Shown: positions 1 through 10,311 of the stretch, one piece after another
Numbering within the stretch: the first letter of the stretch is position 1
Layout of the letters: each line of letters opens with the position of its first letter
Assembly: GCA_016748015.1 (NCBI GenBank)
Contig: JAAOMT010000776.1
Coordinates: forward strand, 431,496 to 495,495
Source of the DNA: Geosiphon pyriformis
Lineage: Eukaryota; Glomeromycota; Glomeromycetes; Archaeosporales; Geosiphonaceae
DNA length: 64,000 bases
Reading direction: 5' to 3'
Notes under the pieces: generated by a model
Told to the model about the DNA's origin: nothing
Databases searched by the model: none
Seen by the model: only the letters and a program-made list of their open reading frames with translations
Program-made: the position numbers and the translations under genes

Positions 1-321
1 TGGTTCAGGAGTAACTATTTGTGTAGATGAGTCTGATTTGCTTGATAAAAGATCAAAAACAGGGGCAGTTTGGTAGCTTTCTTCTTCTGTTTCAAAGGGA
101 GTTTCAGTTGCTTGATGGGCAGCAATCCAAATGTGGATTTGATGATTCAGATATTCGAAATCAGGGGGCTGTTGTTTAAAGGTTGCAGAATATAAGAGCT
201 GATTGATACTGTTGTTTCTTTCTTCAAAGTTGTTTTCAAAATAAGCTTGGTCAAAGTAATAGGTTGTATAAGCTGTATAGGTTTCAGCTGAATGCTCATT
301 CAGGAACCAGTTCCAAAAGTC
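1..321 (-). pseudogene. gag: Gy1-A gag, N-terminal part (partial)
   Basis: An open frame of about 107 codons on the minus strand runs off the window. It matches the region upstream of the capsid-like part in the 23770-24190 copy, including the shared stretches YFDQAYFE and QQPPDFEYLNHQIHIW. A TAA at 322-324 interrupts the frame just upstream, and similar coding-like sequence continues beyond it, so the true gag start is not resolved. No known domain is visible in this part. It would be the N-terminal portion of the structural polyprotein of the retrotransposon particle. Confidence 0.65.
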
Positions 322-451
322 TTAGAATTGTCTACTGGATTGTTCTTCAAGGGGGAAGCAGATCAAGCAGGAGGGCAGAGGATTAAGTTCAATAAAACTT
401 TGGCAGATATGAGTAATCACCCATACAATGAGGAAATAAGTGAATTTTGAC

Positions 452-470
452 AACCTCACAGGGAGCACCA
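452..470 (-). other. Gy1-A primer binding site
   Basis: Six bases inside the LTR end, the minus strand reads TGGTGCTCCCTGTGAGGTT. TGG pairs with the CCA of a tRNA 3' end, as expected for minus-strand DNA priming in LTR elements. The identical sequence sits at the same place in the copies at 23590 and 27336. The tRNA identity cannot be read from this window. Confidence 0.8.
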
Positions 471-476
471 CTTTTA

Positions 477-1202
477 TGTTACGGGTTGGAGTAACAAGCT
501 AACGGATAGCAAGAGAGAACAGTATTGTATGGTAATAGAAATAAACAAAGAAGGAATTACAATAAGAGAGTGAATTAAATAAGTAGAAATTCAATGTGCA
601 TGATCAGTCTCATAAAAATCACAGTCGCTAATCTTTTCTTAAATCTGAAGGTAGAGGAATAGTCCGTGATTGTCAACAAAATAACACCACTACTATTATT
701 CTATGCCTCAACTCAGCGATTCTTAGAATCAATAACAGGTATTGTTGTACTTTTTAATCGTTTCTTTATTCAATGAATTACAAGAGCAAGTCAATTGCTT
801 CTCAGGCTAATTCTAACAAATACAAATCAAGAAGGGGAAAAGATAAGGTATGTGAATGCCAACAAGTAGATACTTGAAGGTAAGGAAAGGGGAATAAGCA
901 ATTATAAAAGGAAGTAATTAATATTGTTTATTTTGTTACTTTGATCATGTCTTTCTACAGCTAAGGGAATCATCGCTTATATAGCTATCTAAAGTGGTCA
1001 ACAATCAGGTCAACAATCAGGTCAATGATTAGGTCAACAATCAGGTCAATGATCAGGTCATTGATCAGGTCAATAATCAGGTCAATAATCAGGTCAACGG
1101 TCAGGTCATTGATCACTATCTAAAAATAGGGTGGCTAATTATATAACATCAGTGGCTAATACATGTGATAATTAATAAAAACTATGTGTTTCAACCATAA
1201 CA
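477..1202 (-). repeat. Gy1 5' LTR (minus), 726 bp
   Basis: It begins TGTTATGGTTG and ends CCCGTAACA on the minus strand, the usual TG...CA form. It contains U3 tandem 12-mers (996-1115), then a TATA-like TATATAAGC (minus, near 975-984) and AATAAA-type signals. It lies immediately upstream of the PBS and gag of Gy1-A. Its length differs from the other Gy1 LTRs partly because of the 12-mer copy number. Confidence 0.88.
996..1115 (-). promoter_or_regulatory. 12-bp tandem array in Gy1 U3, 10 copies
   Basis: Ten adjacent 12-bp units of consensus TGATCATTGACC (minus strand) lie just upstream of the TATA-like box. Each unit carries a TGACC/AGGTCA-like core. The position suggests an enhancer-type element array. 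No binding factor is known from the sequence. Confidence 0.7.
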
Positions 1203-2059
1203 ATATTATCACAACTACCAACTATTTTACAAAGTGGATAGAAGCAAGAGCCACCCCAGACCAAACAGTAGTCTCAATAGCCAATTTCATTTATGAAAAT
1301 ATTATCTGCTGTCATGACTGCCCCAAAGAACTTTTGTCTAATAAAGAAAGAGCTTTTCTCAGTATACTGGTTGAAGAACTTTGTAGAAAAATGGGAATAT
1401 GTCATAAACTTTCCTCCCCTTATTACTCCCAAACAAATGGCCTAGTAGAACGTTTTAATAGAACATTATGTGAAACCCTAGCCAAAACCAGTGAAGAAAC
1501 AAACTTATGTGACAAAGTACTGCCTTTAACTTTGTTTGCTTATAGAACTGTGAATCATAACATAACAAGTTATGAATCTTTTTATTTGCTCTATGGAAGC
1601 ATGACAACACTACCAATAGAAACTAATATTGAAACAATATCTTTTGAAGAAATTACAATAGGAAACTACAAAGACATTTTGCAAAGAAGACTTGGTATCA
1701 TTCTTGACTCCTTGGTAGAAGCACAAATAATTGCTTTTAAAAAGATAAAACAGTTCCAAAAAAAGCTTAAGAAAAAAAAAACCTATAAAACACTTTCTTT
1801 AAGTGTTGGTGACTTGGTATTGGAATATTGTTCAGATAGAGACAATGTTTATGGTGATAAATTCTCTAGCTGGTGAAAAGGACTCTTTATAGTCAACAAA
1901 GTTTTGAACAATGGTTCTTATATTCTTCAAGATCAATCCAGAACAATCTTTAATGATTGTCCTGTTTACGGTACACGACTCAAGAAATATTATAAACGAC
2001 CTGATTGGCTGCCTGTTATGGTAATACTGACTCAAATGATCAGCAAAAATCAAATATAA
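1203..2059 (+). pseudogene. pol: Gy1-B integrase (5'-truncated)
   Basis: One reading frame runs from the insertion breakpoint to TAA at 2057-2059, with an in-frame TGA at 1874-1876 where sister copies have TGG. It covers the second half of the DDE catalytic core and the C-terminal chromatin/DNA-binding part. The second catalytic aspartate is lost: the motif reads LLSNKERAF, against LLSDRGRAF in the 38580 copy. The glutamate of NGLVERFN is kept. Integrase inserts the cDNA into chromosomal DNA; this copy cannot encode a working one. The first six residues of any ATG-initiated reading at 1184 come from the neighbouring LTR and are not part of the gene. Confidence 0.85.
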
Positions 2060-2100
2060 ATAAATGCACCATTCCCAAAACAAAGATATCTTCAATCAAC

Positions 2101-2756
2101 ATGAACAATTATTTTTTGGATCAAAACATTTAAAATGCCTTCTATACTCTTTATGAATATTGGATCAAAAACTATTCAAATGCTACTCTGACCATTGGAA
2201 AACAAACCACCATAACTGATAACAATGGAACACATACTGTTATCAGACCAAAAAAAACTACTACCAGAAGAGAAAGAATTGGCAGCAAAATAGATAAGTA
2301 TTTGCTAAAAAGCATAACAGCAGCAATACTTATACCTTCCATCACAATTGGAAAAATGATTAAGGAAATCTTGCCCATAGACAAAAACTTGTCATATTGA
2401 AGACAATTAGGACTCTATGGTCATCTTGGTGAAATCATAGAATACATAAAGCTCATGAAGAAAACAACTTCTAAGATACAAGTGGAAATTTTGAGCATTA
2501 TATGATTAGATGTTCCAAGAGTTTTGATCATTGCAAGAAGAGCCAAAATTCTTATACAAAGTTTTGGTTTTCTGAATACAAAACTCATTTCACCTCAAGT
2601 GCTATATATTTTATCCACAAAAGACTTCAACAAACTAGTTAGCTTTAAGTTAGATAAAACCTTTCCAATAGATTACACCATAAATAGCTTGATTTTGCCA
2701 GAGCTCAATCTCTTTGAAAAAGATGATGTTATGATTGAAACTTATACTTCTTATTA
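2101..2756 (+). pseudogene. Gy1-B ORF3, extra ORF after integrase
   Basis: After the integrase stop a second coding-like region of about 210 codons starts at ATG 2101 (MNNYFLDQN). It is shared with the copies at 39355 and 11824 (minus). Its conserved stretches include ILPIDKNLSYGRQLELYG and LYTLSTKDFNKLVSF. It looks mostly helical and has no membrane segment or signal peptide, so it is not an obvious envelope protein although it lies in that position. Several stops interrupt it here. In this copy it reads on into the LTR. Function unknown. Confidence 0.65.
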
Positions 2757-3451
2757 ATTATCACATGTATTAGCCACTGATGTCATATAAATTAGCCATT
2801 CTATTTTTAGAAAGTAATCATTAATCTGATCAATGACCTGACCATTGACCTAATCATTGACCTGATTATTAACCTGATCATTGATCTGATTATTGACCTG
2901 ACTGTTGACCTGATTATTGATCACTTTTGATAGCTATATAAGTGATGAATCTTTTAGCTGTAGAAAAGTATGTCAAAAATCAAGGAATTAAATAAATAAA
3001 ATAACAACTTTCATCTCAATCATTCTCTTATCGCTAAATTATCTTTTTCTACCTTCAAGTATCTAAACATCTTTGGAATAAAAGATTACTTGTTGGTGTT
3101 TACTTGTCTTTTTCTAAAACGTTTAATTACAACATTTGGAGATTATTGAATAAAACATGACTGAAAAACACATCTGATACTTGATATTGAATTCTAAGAG
3201 TGCCGACATAAGGCATAGAATTATACCAAGTGTGATCATTTGTTAACAGTACAGACTATCTCTCTACTTTCAGATTCCCCAGTTACTTTGAAAAGCATAG
3301 TGACTGAAATATTTTATGAGACTAATCTCACACATTGAATCCATACTTATTCAATTTGCTTTTTGAAGTTGAATTCCCTTTGATTATTTTCATCACTCTA
3401 CAATCCTGTTCTTCTTTGCTATCTATTAGCTTGTTATTCCAACCCATAACA
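2727..3451 (+). repeat. Gy1 3' LTR (plus), 725 bp
   Basis: It starts TGTTATGATTG and ends CCCATAACA. It carries eight 12-mers (2827-2922), a TATATAA box (2935-2941) and AATAAA signals downstream. It is followed by ATAT. It is very similar to the solo LTR at 8333-9033 on the other strand, and the flanking HAL sequence is similar too, so the two form the outer parts of a large inverted repeat. Confidence 0.88.
2827..2922 (+). promoter_or_regulatory. 12-bp tandem array in Gy1 U3, 8 copies
   Basis: Eight units of the TGATCATTGACC type lie directly before the TATA-like box at 2935-2941. The array is the same as in the other Gy1 LTRs but with a different copy number. Confidence 0.7.
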
Positions 3452-3618
3452 ATATCTAATTCATACATCTTACCTATAATGCTAACAAGCTTATGACTAT
3501 TCTTAACCATATCACTCATCCACTTAGCAATCTGATCAAGATTGGATTTGATACTGGAGGGTTGGTCTTTCCATAGATTCATCATAAGATTGAAAGTGTC
3601 ATCATAGAATTCATACAA
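3452..3618 (-). pseudogene. HAL ORF1 3'-end fragment
   Basis: About 55 codons on the minus strand encode the conserved HAL C-terminus (YDDTFNLMMNLWKDQPSS through SIIGKMYELDI). The fragment stops at 3452, where the Gy1-B LTR is inserted at ATAT. At its other end it is joined head-on to the 5' end of HAL-A through ATTCATAC and a run of A. The same fused arrangement exists in mirror image at 8156-8332. Confidence 0.75.
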
Positions 3619-3647
3619 AAAAAAAAACTCTTTCTCTCCTAAATTTC

Positions 3648-5918
3648 ATGACCACAAATAGAGCTAAGAGTAAAAAAGTTGCAAATGTTATTTTTTCTAT
3701 AGTAACTAATAAAGTTTCAACACGAGAGGGTCTCTCTGTTATTAAAACAGCTAGACATAACATTCTGGCTACATTTCCTTTAAAAAATATTAGTGAAAAG
3801 CTGTCTTTAGTGGTTTTTGGTTCATTTTCTTCACCTTTGGCTAGTAGTTCTTCTCCAGTTAAAGTTCCTTCCAAAAGACACACTTGAGTTAGTCCCAGTA
3901 TTATCTCCACTACTTCTAAAAGCCCAAAGATTTTTAATAACAAACCAATCAACAAGTTGGTCTTTCTTGCTCTAACCACTCTGACTACTACTTCTATTAC
4001 TACTGCTTCACAAATGGCTACAAAAACAAAAAATTTCAAAAAACAGCAGCAGCCAGTTGCAACTGTTATGGTCACACCGAACCCCTTTGTGGTTCCAGAT
4101 GAAATCTTCAGTAAGATCTCCACAACAGCAGCCAGCCCTCTTCCTGATATAAATGGCAACAGCAGCAGCACATCTCCCAAGATGGGCCAAGATCAACCAC
4201 TGGCTGTGTTGCCTGATGTGGTATTCTCTGACAGATCATCACCAATCCCAGTAATAAAACAGTCCATCAATCCAGATGATCTCAAAGATTGGACTGATCA
4301 GATGAAAATGGAATCAACTGTTCTTCCCCCAGTTTTTAGTGCTGCTGATGGTAGTGCTTGAAAAAATGTGAATGGTTGTCAAAGGTTCTCTGGTTGGGTG
4401 GCCTCCAATCTAGTACCTGGTGCCACATTCAAGATCAAGATGGCCCTTCTTTGTTCCTTGTTTCAGCTGCTGCCTGGTTGTATTGGGCTTAAGTCAGTTT
4501 CATGAGATGCTGTTAAGTTGTTCTGTGTGGAATTTGCATTTCAGAAGAGTCTAACTGGTGGCACCAAAGTGGCCATTAGTGATGGGAATTTTTTGACCAC
4601 TCTTAAGATTGCACAGTCTTCTGGTGTGGCCTTTGTTTCTTCTCTTTCTCTGTCAGTTGCACTGTGCAACGTACTCTTGGGTATCTCTTCTGATGACATC
4701 AAAACTGCTCTTAGCAATTTTGGTGTTGTCACTTCTGTTAAGTTAAAGCCTGTTGGCTTATGGCAATATGCTGTGGTTCATTTTAAGGACACTTTTTTTG
4801 CTGCTACTGCTCTATTTCACTGGTCTGTTTTGGTCAGAAAAGACAGTGTTAGAATTCTTCTCATTACCAACCAAAAGGAAATTATCTTTTCAAGAGATAT
4901 TTTCAAAGCTAAGCTGGTCAATCTTCCCTTTGGCTGTACTGCATTTGAAATAAGTAATTTGGTCTTCCAAGTTGGTGGCCATACATGTTTTATTCCCCAC
5001 TTCCCTAATTCCTATCGATGTCAACAGTTTGCTGTGGTTATCTTTGATTCCTTGGAATCTTTGAACATTGCTGTTTCTAAAACTGGTACTTTACATGGCT
5101 GCCACATCTGGTAAAAAACTCTTGGATGTCACTGCTGCTATAGGTGTCAAGGTCTGGACCATTTGGCTTTAGAGTGCAAAGTGTCCTTATCTCTCCCTCC
5201 CAAAGTCCCTTCCAACTTTTTTGGTGGCCCTAAAGTTTTCAAGTCCTTATTTGCTGGATCCAAATCTTATGCTAAAGCTGCTGCTATCATGGTTCCTCCT
5301 ATTGCTGCTGCTGCTGATATGAACTTGGATCTTGGTAGTTCCCCTCCAACTACTACACTCATGTTGTCTGTTGCTCTTTCTGCTATCAATAATGCTGTTA
5401 AAGCTAGGTTGGCTTCTCTGGAATCCCATCTTGGTGAACTATCTTTGCTGATAAAATTCTTGGTTGAGCCTGTTGGTGCTCTGGTTGTTTTAGTTACCAA
5501 GTTGTTGTCTATTCCATCTGCTGTGGATGTGTCTGTTAAGGAAAGTGTAGCTGAGTTGGCTGAGCAGAATAAAGGCTTGGCTGCCATTGCTATTGTGATA
5601 CAAAAAAAATTGACATGCCTGAAAAAAAAGTGTAAACAGGCCTGCTTTGAAGATGTGTTAGATAATGATAACATGGATGATGATAATAATGATGATAATG
5701 TCAAAGATAAAGATTTCTCTGTCTATGATAACACATTCGATGTTATCATGCATTTATGGGAAGATCAGCCATCCAATATCAAATCCAGTCCTAATCTAAC
5801 TGCTAAGTGGATGAGTGGTATGATTAAGAATAGTCATGAACTTGTTAGCATTATAGGTAAGATGTATGAATTAGATATGTTTAATATACTTGGTAGCATA
5901 GGTAGTACTAGCATGTAG
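3648..5918 (+). pseudogene. HAL-A ORF1, RRM and CCHC RNA-binding protein
   Basis: One unbroken frame of 757 codons from ATG 3648 to TAG 5918, with four in-frame stops (3885, 4359, 4503, 5112) and no frameshift. Where sister copies can be compared, these stops are W-to-stop or similar transition changes. Order: Ser/Thr-rich N-terminus; a central RRM-like fold (NFGVVTSVKLKP, WQYAVVHFKD) at about residues 340-420; a second such region; a CCHC knuckle CYRCQGLDHLALEC at 5136-5177; Ala-rich stretch; coiled-coil-like segment; an Asp/Asn-rich stretch; and a conserved C-terminus (HLWEDQPS, SIIGKMYELDMF). ORF1 proteins of LINEs bind the element RNA and form RNPs. Dead here because of the stops. Confidence 0.82.
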
Positions 5919-6036
5919 TTAGGGCTTTCCACCTGTGGTTAGCCACATCTTGTAATTTTTGTATTATTGGGTGAGCTGGCTTTATGAAACTGTCACATTA
6001 CTGTTGACTTAACTAATAAACAATCAGCGTGGCTAC

Positions 6037-6040
<4 letters not shown>

Positions 6041-6072
<32 letters not shown>
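6041..6072 (+). other. Poly(A) tail of HAL-A
   Basis: Thirty-two consecutive A follow GCGTGGCTACACAT, the conserved HAL 3' end. This marks target-primed reverse transcription of a polyadenylated RNA and gives the orientation of the copy. It is the longest HAL tail in the window, which suggests a younger copy. Confidence 0.9.
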
Positions 6073-6074
<2 letters not shown>

Positions 6075-8135
6075 TGTCATCATAAACAGAAAAGTTTTTA
6101 ACATCATCATCATCATCATTACTATCATCATTTATGTCATTATTATCTGATACATCTTCCAAGCAGGCTTATTTGCATTTTTTCTTAAGATGTACCATTC
6201 TCTTTTATATTATGGAAGTAATAGTAGCAAAGCCTTTATTTTGCTTAGCCAATCCAGCCACACTTTCTTTAACAGACACATCTACAACAGATAGGGCAGA
6301 CAGCAATTTGGTAATTAAAACAACCAGTGCACCAACAGATTCAACCAAGAATTTTATTAACAAAGACAGTTCACCAAGATGGGATTCCAAAGAAGCCAAT
6401 TTAACATTAACAGCAACATCAGAACCAAAGGAAACAACAGGCAGCAGAGATATAATACCTATGAGGGAGACACCAAAACCCAAATCCATATCAACAGCAG
6501 CAGCAACAGGAGGAACCACATAGGCAGCAGCTTTGGCATAAAATTTTGTTTCAGTAAAAGACAACTTGAATATTTTAAAACCACCAGCAAAATTGAAAGA
6601 AAATTTGGGAGGAAAAGGTGGTGACATTTTGCAGTCCACAGCCAAGTGATCTAGTCCTTAACATCTGTAGCAGTGGCAACATCCAGGAGTTTTCCACCAG
6701 ATGCAGCAGCTATGCAAGGTACCAGTTTTTGAAACAGCAACATTCAAGGATTCCAAGGATTCAAAGGTAACCACAGCAAAATGTTAATGTCAATACAACT
6801 TAGGAGAATGAGGAATAAAACAAATATGACCACCAACTTAAGAGACTAAATCACTTATCTTAAAAGCAGTGCAGCCAAATGGGAGATTGACCAGCTTAGC
6901 CTTAAAAGCATTTCTTGAAGAAATAACATCATTTTGGTTAACAACAAAAAAAATTCTGATACTGTCTTTTCTAACCAGCACAGACCAGTGAATAAGAGCA
7001 GCAGCAGTAGAAGAAGTGTCTTTGAAATGAACCACAGCATATTGCCATAAGCCAGTAGGCTTCAACTTAACAGAAGTGACAACACCAAACACACCAAAAG
7101 CAGATTTGATGTCATCAGAAAAAGTACTCAAAGGTATATCACAAAGTGCAATTGACAAGAGAGGAGAAAAAACAGAGGCCACATCAGAAGACTATGCAAT
7201 TTTAAGAGTGGTCAAAAAAACCTTATTACCAATGGCCACTTTGGTGGCACCAGTTAAACTCTCTTGAGATGCAAATTCTACACAAAACAACTTGACAGCA
7301 TTTTGTAAAACTGACTTAAGTTCAATACAACTAGACAGAAGCTAAAACAAGGAACTAAGAAGGGCTATTTTAATTTTGAATATGGCACCCATCCAAAGAA
7401 CCTTTGTCGACCATTCACATTCAACCAAGCACTTCCATCAGCAACACCAGAAACTGGGGGAGGAGTAGATAATTCCATTTCCATTTAATCAGCCCAATCT
7501 TTGAAATCATCTAAAATGATGAACTGTTTTGCTTCCATGACAGGAGAAGATCTGTCAAAGATTACCACATTAGACAACACAGCCAGTGGTTGATCTTGTT
7601 TTATATTAGGAGTTGAGCCATTGCTATTGCCATTCATATCAGGAACAGAGCTGGCTACTGCTGTGAAGATCTTATCCAAAATCCCATCTGGAATCATGAA
7701 GGGGTTTGGTATGACCATAGCAGTTGTGACTGCCTGCTACTGTTTTCTGGAATTTTTGGCTTTTGCAGCCATTTGTGAAGTAAAAGTAATAGTAGTAGTA
7801 GTAGTTGTAAGAGCAGAAAAAACCAACTTGTTGACTGGTCTGTTATTAAAAATTTTTGGGCTTTTAAAAGTAATGGAGACTACACTGGGACTAATCTGAG
7901 TGTGTCTTTTGGAAAGAACTTTGATTGGAGAAGAACCACCAGTCAAAGGTGAAGAAAATGAACCAGAAGCTGTTAAAGACAGCTTTTCACTAATATTTTT
8001 TAAAAAAAATGTAGCCAGAATGTTTTGTCTAGCTGCTTCAATAACAGAGAAACCCTCTTGTGTTGAAACTTTATTAGTTACTATAGGAAAAGTAACATTT
8101 GCAACTTTTTTACTCTTAGCTTTATTCATGATCAT
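6073..8135 (-). pseudogene. HAL-B ORF1 (truncated)
   Basis: ATG at 8135 starts the sequence MIMNKAKSKKVANVTF, equivalent to the HAL-A start. The frame shifts once between about 7485 and 7182 and has several stops. RRM-like sequence (FGVVTSVKLKPTGLWQYAVV) is at about 7020-7110. The zinc-knuckle region is at about 6645-6690. Ala-rich and Lys/Cys-rich regions follow, and an Asp repeat (the CAT/ATC run at 6104-6125 on the plus strand) ends the fragment. Confidence 0.75.
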
Positions 8136-8167
8136 AAAATTTAGGAGAGAAAGAGTTTTTTTTTTTT
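6073..8167 (-). mobile_element. HAL-B: 5' part on the minus strand
   Basis: The minus strand runs from the HAL 5' end (A-run at 8156-8167, then CTCTTTCTCTCC) through ORF1 to the codons VYDDT at 6073, where it stops beside the HAL-A poly(A). The remaining 3' part of ORF1 lies on the opposite strand at 8168-8332. This is the arrangement expected from a twin-primed 5' inversion. The alternative is that HAL-A inserted into a continuous minus-strand HAL whose 3' end is the 3452-3618 piece. Confidence 0.72.
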
Positions 8168-8332
8168 GTATGAATTCTATGATGACACCTTCAATCTTAT
8201 GATGAATCTATGGAAAGACCAACTCTTCAGTATCAAATCCAATCTTGATCAGACTGCTAAGTGGATGAGTGATATAGTTAAGAATAGTTATGAGCTTGTT
8301 AGCATTATAGGTAAGATGTATGAATTAGATAT

Positions 8333-9033
8333 TGTTATGAGTTAGAGTAACAAGCTAATAGATAGCAAGGAAGAACAGGATTGTAAGATGATGAAAATAA
8401 TCAAAGGGAATTCAACTTCAAAAAGCAAATTGAATGAGTATGGATTCAATGTGTGAGATTAGTCTCATAAAATATCTCAGTCATTATGTTTTTCAAAGTA
8501 ACTGGAGAATCTGAAGGTAGAGGGATAGTCTGTACTGTCAACAAATGATCACACTTGGTATAATTCTATGCTTTATGTCAGCACTCTTAGAATTCAATAT
8601 CAAGTATCAGATGTGCTCTTCAGTTATGTTTTATTCAATAATCTCCAAATGTTGTAATTACACGTTTCAGAAAAAGACAGGTAAACACCAACAAGTAATC
8701 TTTTATTCCAAAGATGTTTAGATACTTGAAGGTAGGGAAAGAGAATTTAGTGATAAGAGAATGATTGAGATGAAAGTTGTTATTTTATTTATTTAATTCC
8801 TTGATTTTTAACATACTTTTCTACAGCTAAAAGATTCATCACTTATATAGCTATCAAAAGTGGTCAATAATCAGGTCATTGATCAGATCAATAATCAGGT
8901 CAATGGTCAGGTCAATGATCAGGTCATTGATCAGATCAATGATCACTTTTTAAAAATAGAGTGGCTAATTTATATGACATCAGTGGCTAATACATGTGAT
9001 AATTAATAAGAAGTATAAGTTTCAGCCATAACA
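8333..9033 (-). repeat. Gy1 solo LTR (minus), 701 bp, with ATAT target duplication
   Basis: The LTR starts TGTTATGAGTT on the plus strand and ends AGCCATAACA. It is flanked by ATAT at 8329-8332 and ATAT at 9034-9037, a 4-bp target duplication inside HAL ORF1. No internal Gy1 sequence is next to it, so it is a solo LTR, normally the product of recombination between the two LTRs of one element. Seven 12-mers are at 8862-8945. Confidence 0.9.
8862..8945 (-). promoter_or_regulatory. 12-bp tandem array in Gy1 U3, 7 copies
   Basis: Seven units of the AGGTCA-containing 12-mer lie between the TATA-like sequence (minus, near 8840-8850) and the LTR start. Confidence 0.7.
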
Positions 9034-9190
9034 ATATGTTTGATACATTAAGTAGTTAGGACTTTCCATTTGTGGTTAGCCACATCTTGTGATTTTGTAT
9101 TATTGAGTGAGCTGGCTTTATGAAAGTGTCACATTACTGTGGACATAACTAATAAATAACCGGCATGGTTACACATTAACAAAAAAAAAA

Positions 9191-10311
9191 GACGAATGAG
9201 ATGCCTCTTTTTTCTATTATCTGCATAATATTTGCTATAAGATTAATCCCTGGCTTAGATTGTTTATTAGTGGGATATTCAAGTATATTATGAGCTGACC
9301 ATCTTTGTGTCTGCAAATTAGCTAGTCTGATTTTTATAGCTGTTCCAGCAATATCATTACTGTTCAATCTTGCTTTTTTTTTTACAGTGGCTAAGATCAT
9401 TGAGATCCATCTTCTGGCCCAACTATTTGGTATATGAGTCAATTGAGATCTAAATTCTATTGCTGGACTGAGTATCCTGTTGAAAATGTAAATTGTCTGT
9501 TTTTCAGTAATGTGTTTTTTCCTAATAACCCCACATACTGCTTCAATGTCAGATTTTATTATTTTTAGCACAGTTTCATTTTTTCATTTGTTCTCCAAAT
9601 ATCAGGTGCATGTAGACGGATCCAGTAATTTCAAGGTTTGTTTGTATGGACTTAATTTTAGTGGCTTAACCAACACTGATTTCCTTTTAGAGGATTTGAC
9701 CACTATTGTTTTAGTCTTATCTAAGTTGATCTCAATATCTACTATTCTAAAGAAAAAGCTGGCTGTGTCCAAAATACTCTGCATTTCTTGTCTTGAGTTA
9801 GCTATCTACACTGTGTTATCAACAAAGACAAGGTGATTTACTGATGCCAATAGGGATTGTGTGTCTGTTTGATTGTCCCACTTTTTCCATTCAGCTGTTA
9901 ATTTGTATTCTTAACTGTAATTGGCTTGTTTTACTTCACACAGTAAAGGGTCATAGAAAATCCTCCACATGATGAGTGAGCTTGTTTTCCCCTGATTTAG
10001 TTTATCCTGTACTTGATATTTATTACTTAATCCAAACTTAATTATGATTCTATTGCTTCTGTTGTTGTACATTAAGCCAAATAGCTCAGTAAACCAATTG
10101 TTCATCTTGATTTTTTTTAGTGCAGTTTCTTTGGGTTTCCATCCTATTGAGTGGTATGCCTTTTTCATGTTCTGAAATGTAAACCAAGCCTCATTATCAA
10201 ATTTTCTTGCATGTTCAGCAACAGCATTAATCACATGGATTGGCACTGCTGTAGATGTATTCTTTAAAACTGAGATATTATATCCTTTTAGAATATTGTG
10301 AAGCTCACATG
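9191..10311 (-). pseudogene. L2-b/c ORF2: RT to post-RT part
   Basis: The minus strand encodes the LINE RT palm (FTFQNMKKAYH, QVQDKLNQGKTSS) and downstream region (EAVCGVIRKKHITEKQ, RSQLTHIPNSWARR). The catalytic box reads FVDN (9815-9826) instead of FVDD. Relative to L2-d, about 37 codons are missing after VKKKA. At the 5' side it starts at CATGTGAGCTT (10301-10311). That is the same RT codon at which the plus-strand L2 fragment 19458-20845 ends, so the two are halves of one L2 copy split by HAL-C. The lower end abuts the HAL-B poly(A). Confidence 0.82.

Larger units (their letters stand above)
1..1202 (-). mobile_element. Gy1-A: 5' end of a minus-strand Ty3/gypsy element
   Basis: An LTR (477-1202) is followed on the minus strand by a primer binding site and the start of gag, which runs off the left edge of the window. 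The same order, with closely similar sequence, occurs on the plus strand at 22933-24120, which fixes the assignment. The element abuts plus-strand integrase sequence at 1203, so it was inserted into an older Gy1 copy (Gy1-B). The first four bases beyond the LTR are ATAT, the target sequence seen at the other Gy1 insertions here. Confidence 0.88.
1203..3451 (+). mobile_element. Gy1-B: 3' part of a plus-strand Ty3/gypsy element
   Basis: Integrase core, integrase C-terminus, the extra 3' ORF, a polypurine tract (2715-2726, damaged) and the 3' LTR are in the canonical order. The 5' part lies beyond the Gy1-A insertion, outside the window. The LTR is followed by ATAT and then by minus-strand HAL sequence, so this element itself inserted into a HAL copy. 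Confidence 0.85.
3617..6072 (+). mobile_element. HAL-A: full-length ORF1-only retroposon
   Basis: The unit runs from an A-rich 5' end (CTCTTTCTCTCC at 3628) through a single ORF1 to a 120-nt 3' UTR and a 32-nt poly(A) (6041-6072). No endonuclease or RT is present. The 3' UTR (GGTTAGCCACATCTTG, then GCGTGGCTACACAT) ends the same way in all other HAL copies of the window. GTGTCATCATA occurs both upstream (3596-3606) and right after the poly(A) (6074-6084) and may be the target duplication. Confidence 0.82.
2727..9033. repeat. Large inverted repeat (LTR + HAL arms)
   Basis: The left arm (about 2727-5735) reads Gy1 LTR plus, HAL 3' piece minus, HAL 5' part plus. The right arm (6073-9033) reads the same in reverse complement. 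The spacer (about 5736-6072) is the 3' end and poly(A) of HAL-A. The LTR and junction portions of the arms look more alike than the HAL bodies. Both arms contain the same unusual junction, in which a HAL 3' piece meets a HAL 5' end through an A-run (3607-3627 and 8156-8180). Confidence 0.75.
8168..9190 (+). mobile_element. HAL-B 3' part with poly(A), split by a solo LTR
   Basis: The plus strand carries the ORF1 C-terminal codons (8168-8332, EFYDDTFNLMMNLWKDQ to GKMYELDI), then the solo Gy1 LTR. It then continues with the last codons, the HAL 3' UTR (9034-9180) and ten A (9181-9190). Removing the LTR and one ATAT restores a continuous HAL 3' end. At 8156-8180 it is joined head-on to the 5' end of the minus-strand HAL-B part. 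Confidence 0.78.

Noticed and set aside
996-1000. AGGTCA as a true nuclear receptor element
   Set aside because: Formal similarity only; such receptors are not known from fungi.
996-1115. CRISPR-like array
   Set aside because: The 12-bp units are contiguous without spacers and lie inside an LTR in a eukaryotic context.
1184-1202. ATG 1184 as start of the Gy1-B integrase ORF
   Set aside because: These bases belong to the Gy1-A LTR. The reading through the junction is accidental.
3611-4180. Long hydrophobic ORF on the minus strand (189 codons)
   Set aside because: It is the antisense of HAL ORF1. The plus strand shows the conserved RRM/CCHC protein in four copies, and the minus frame is not conserved between them.
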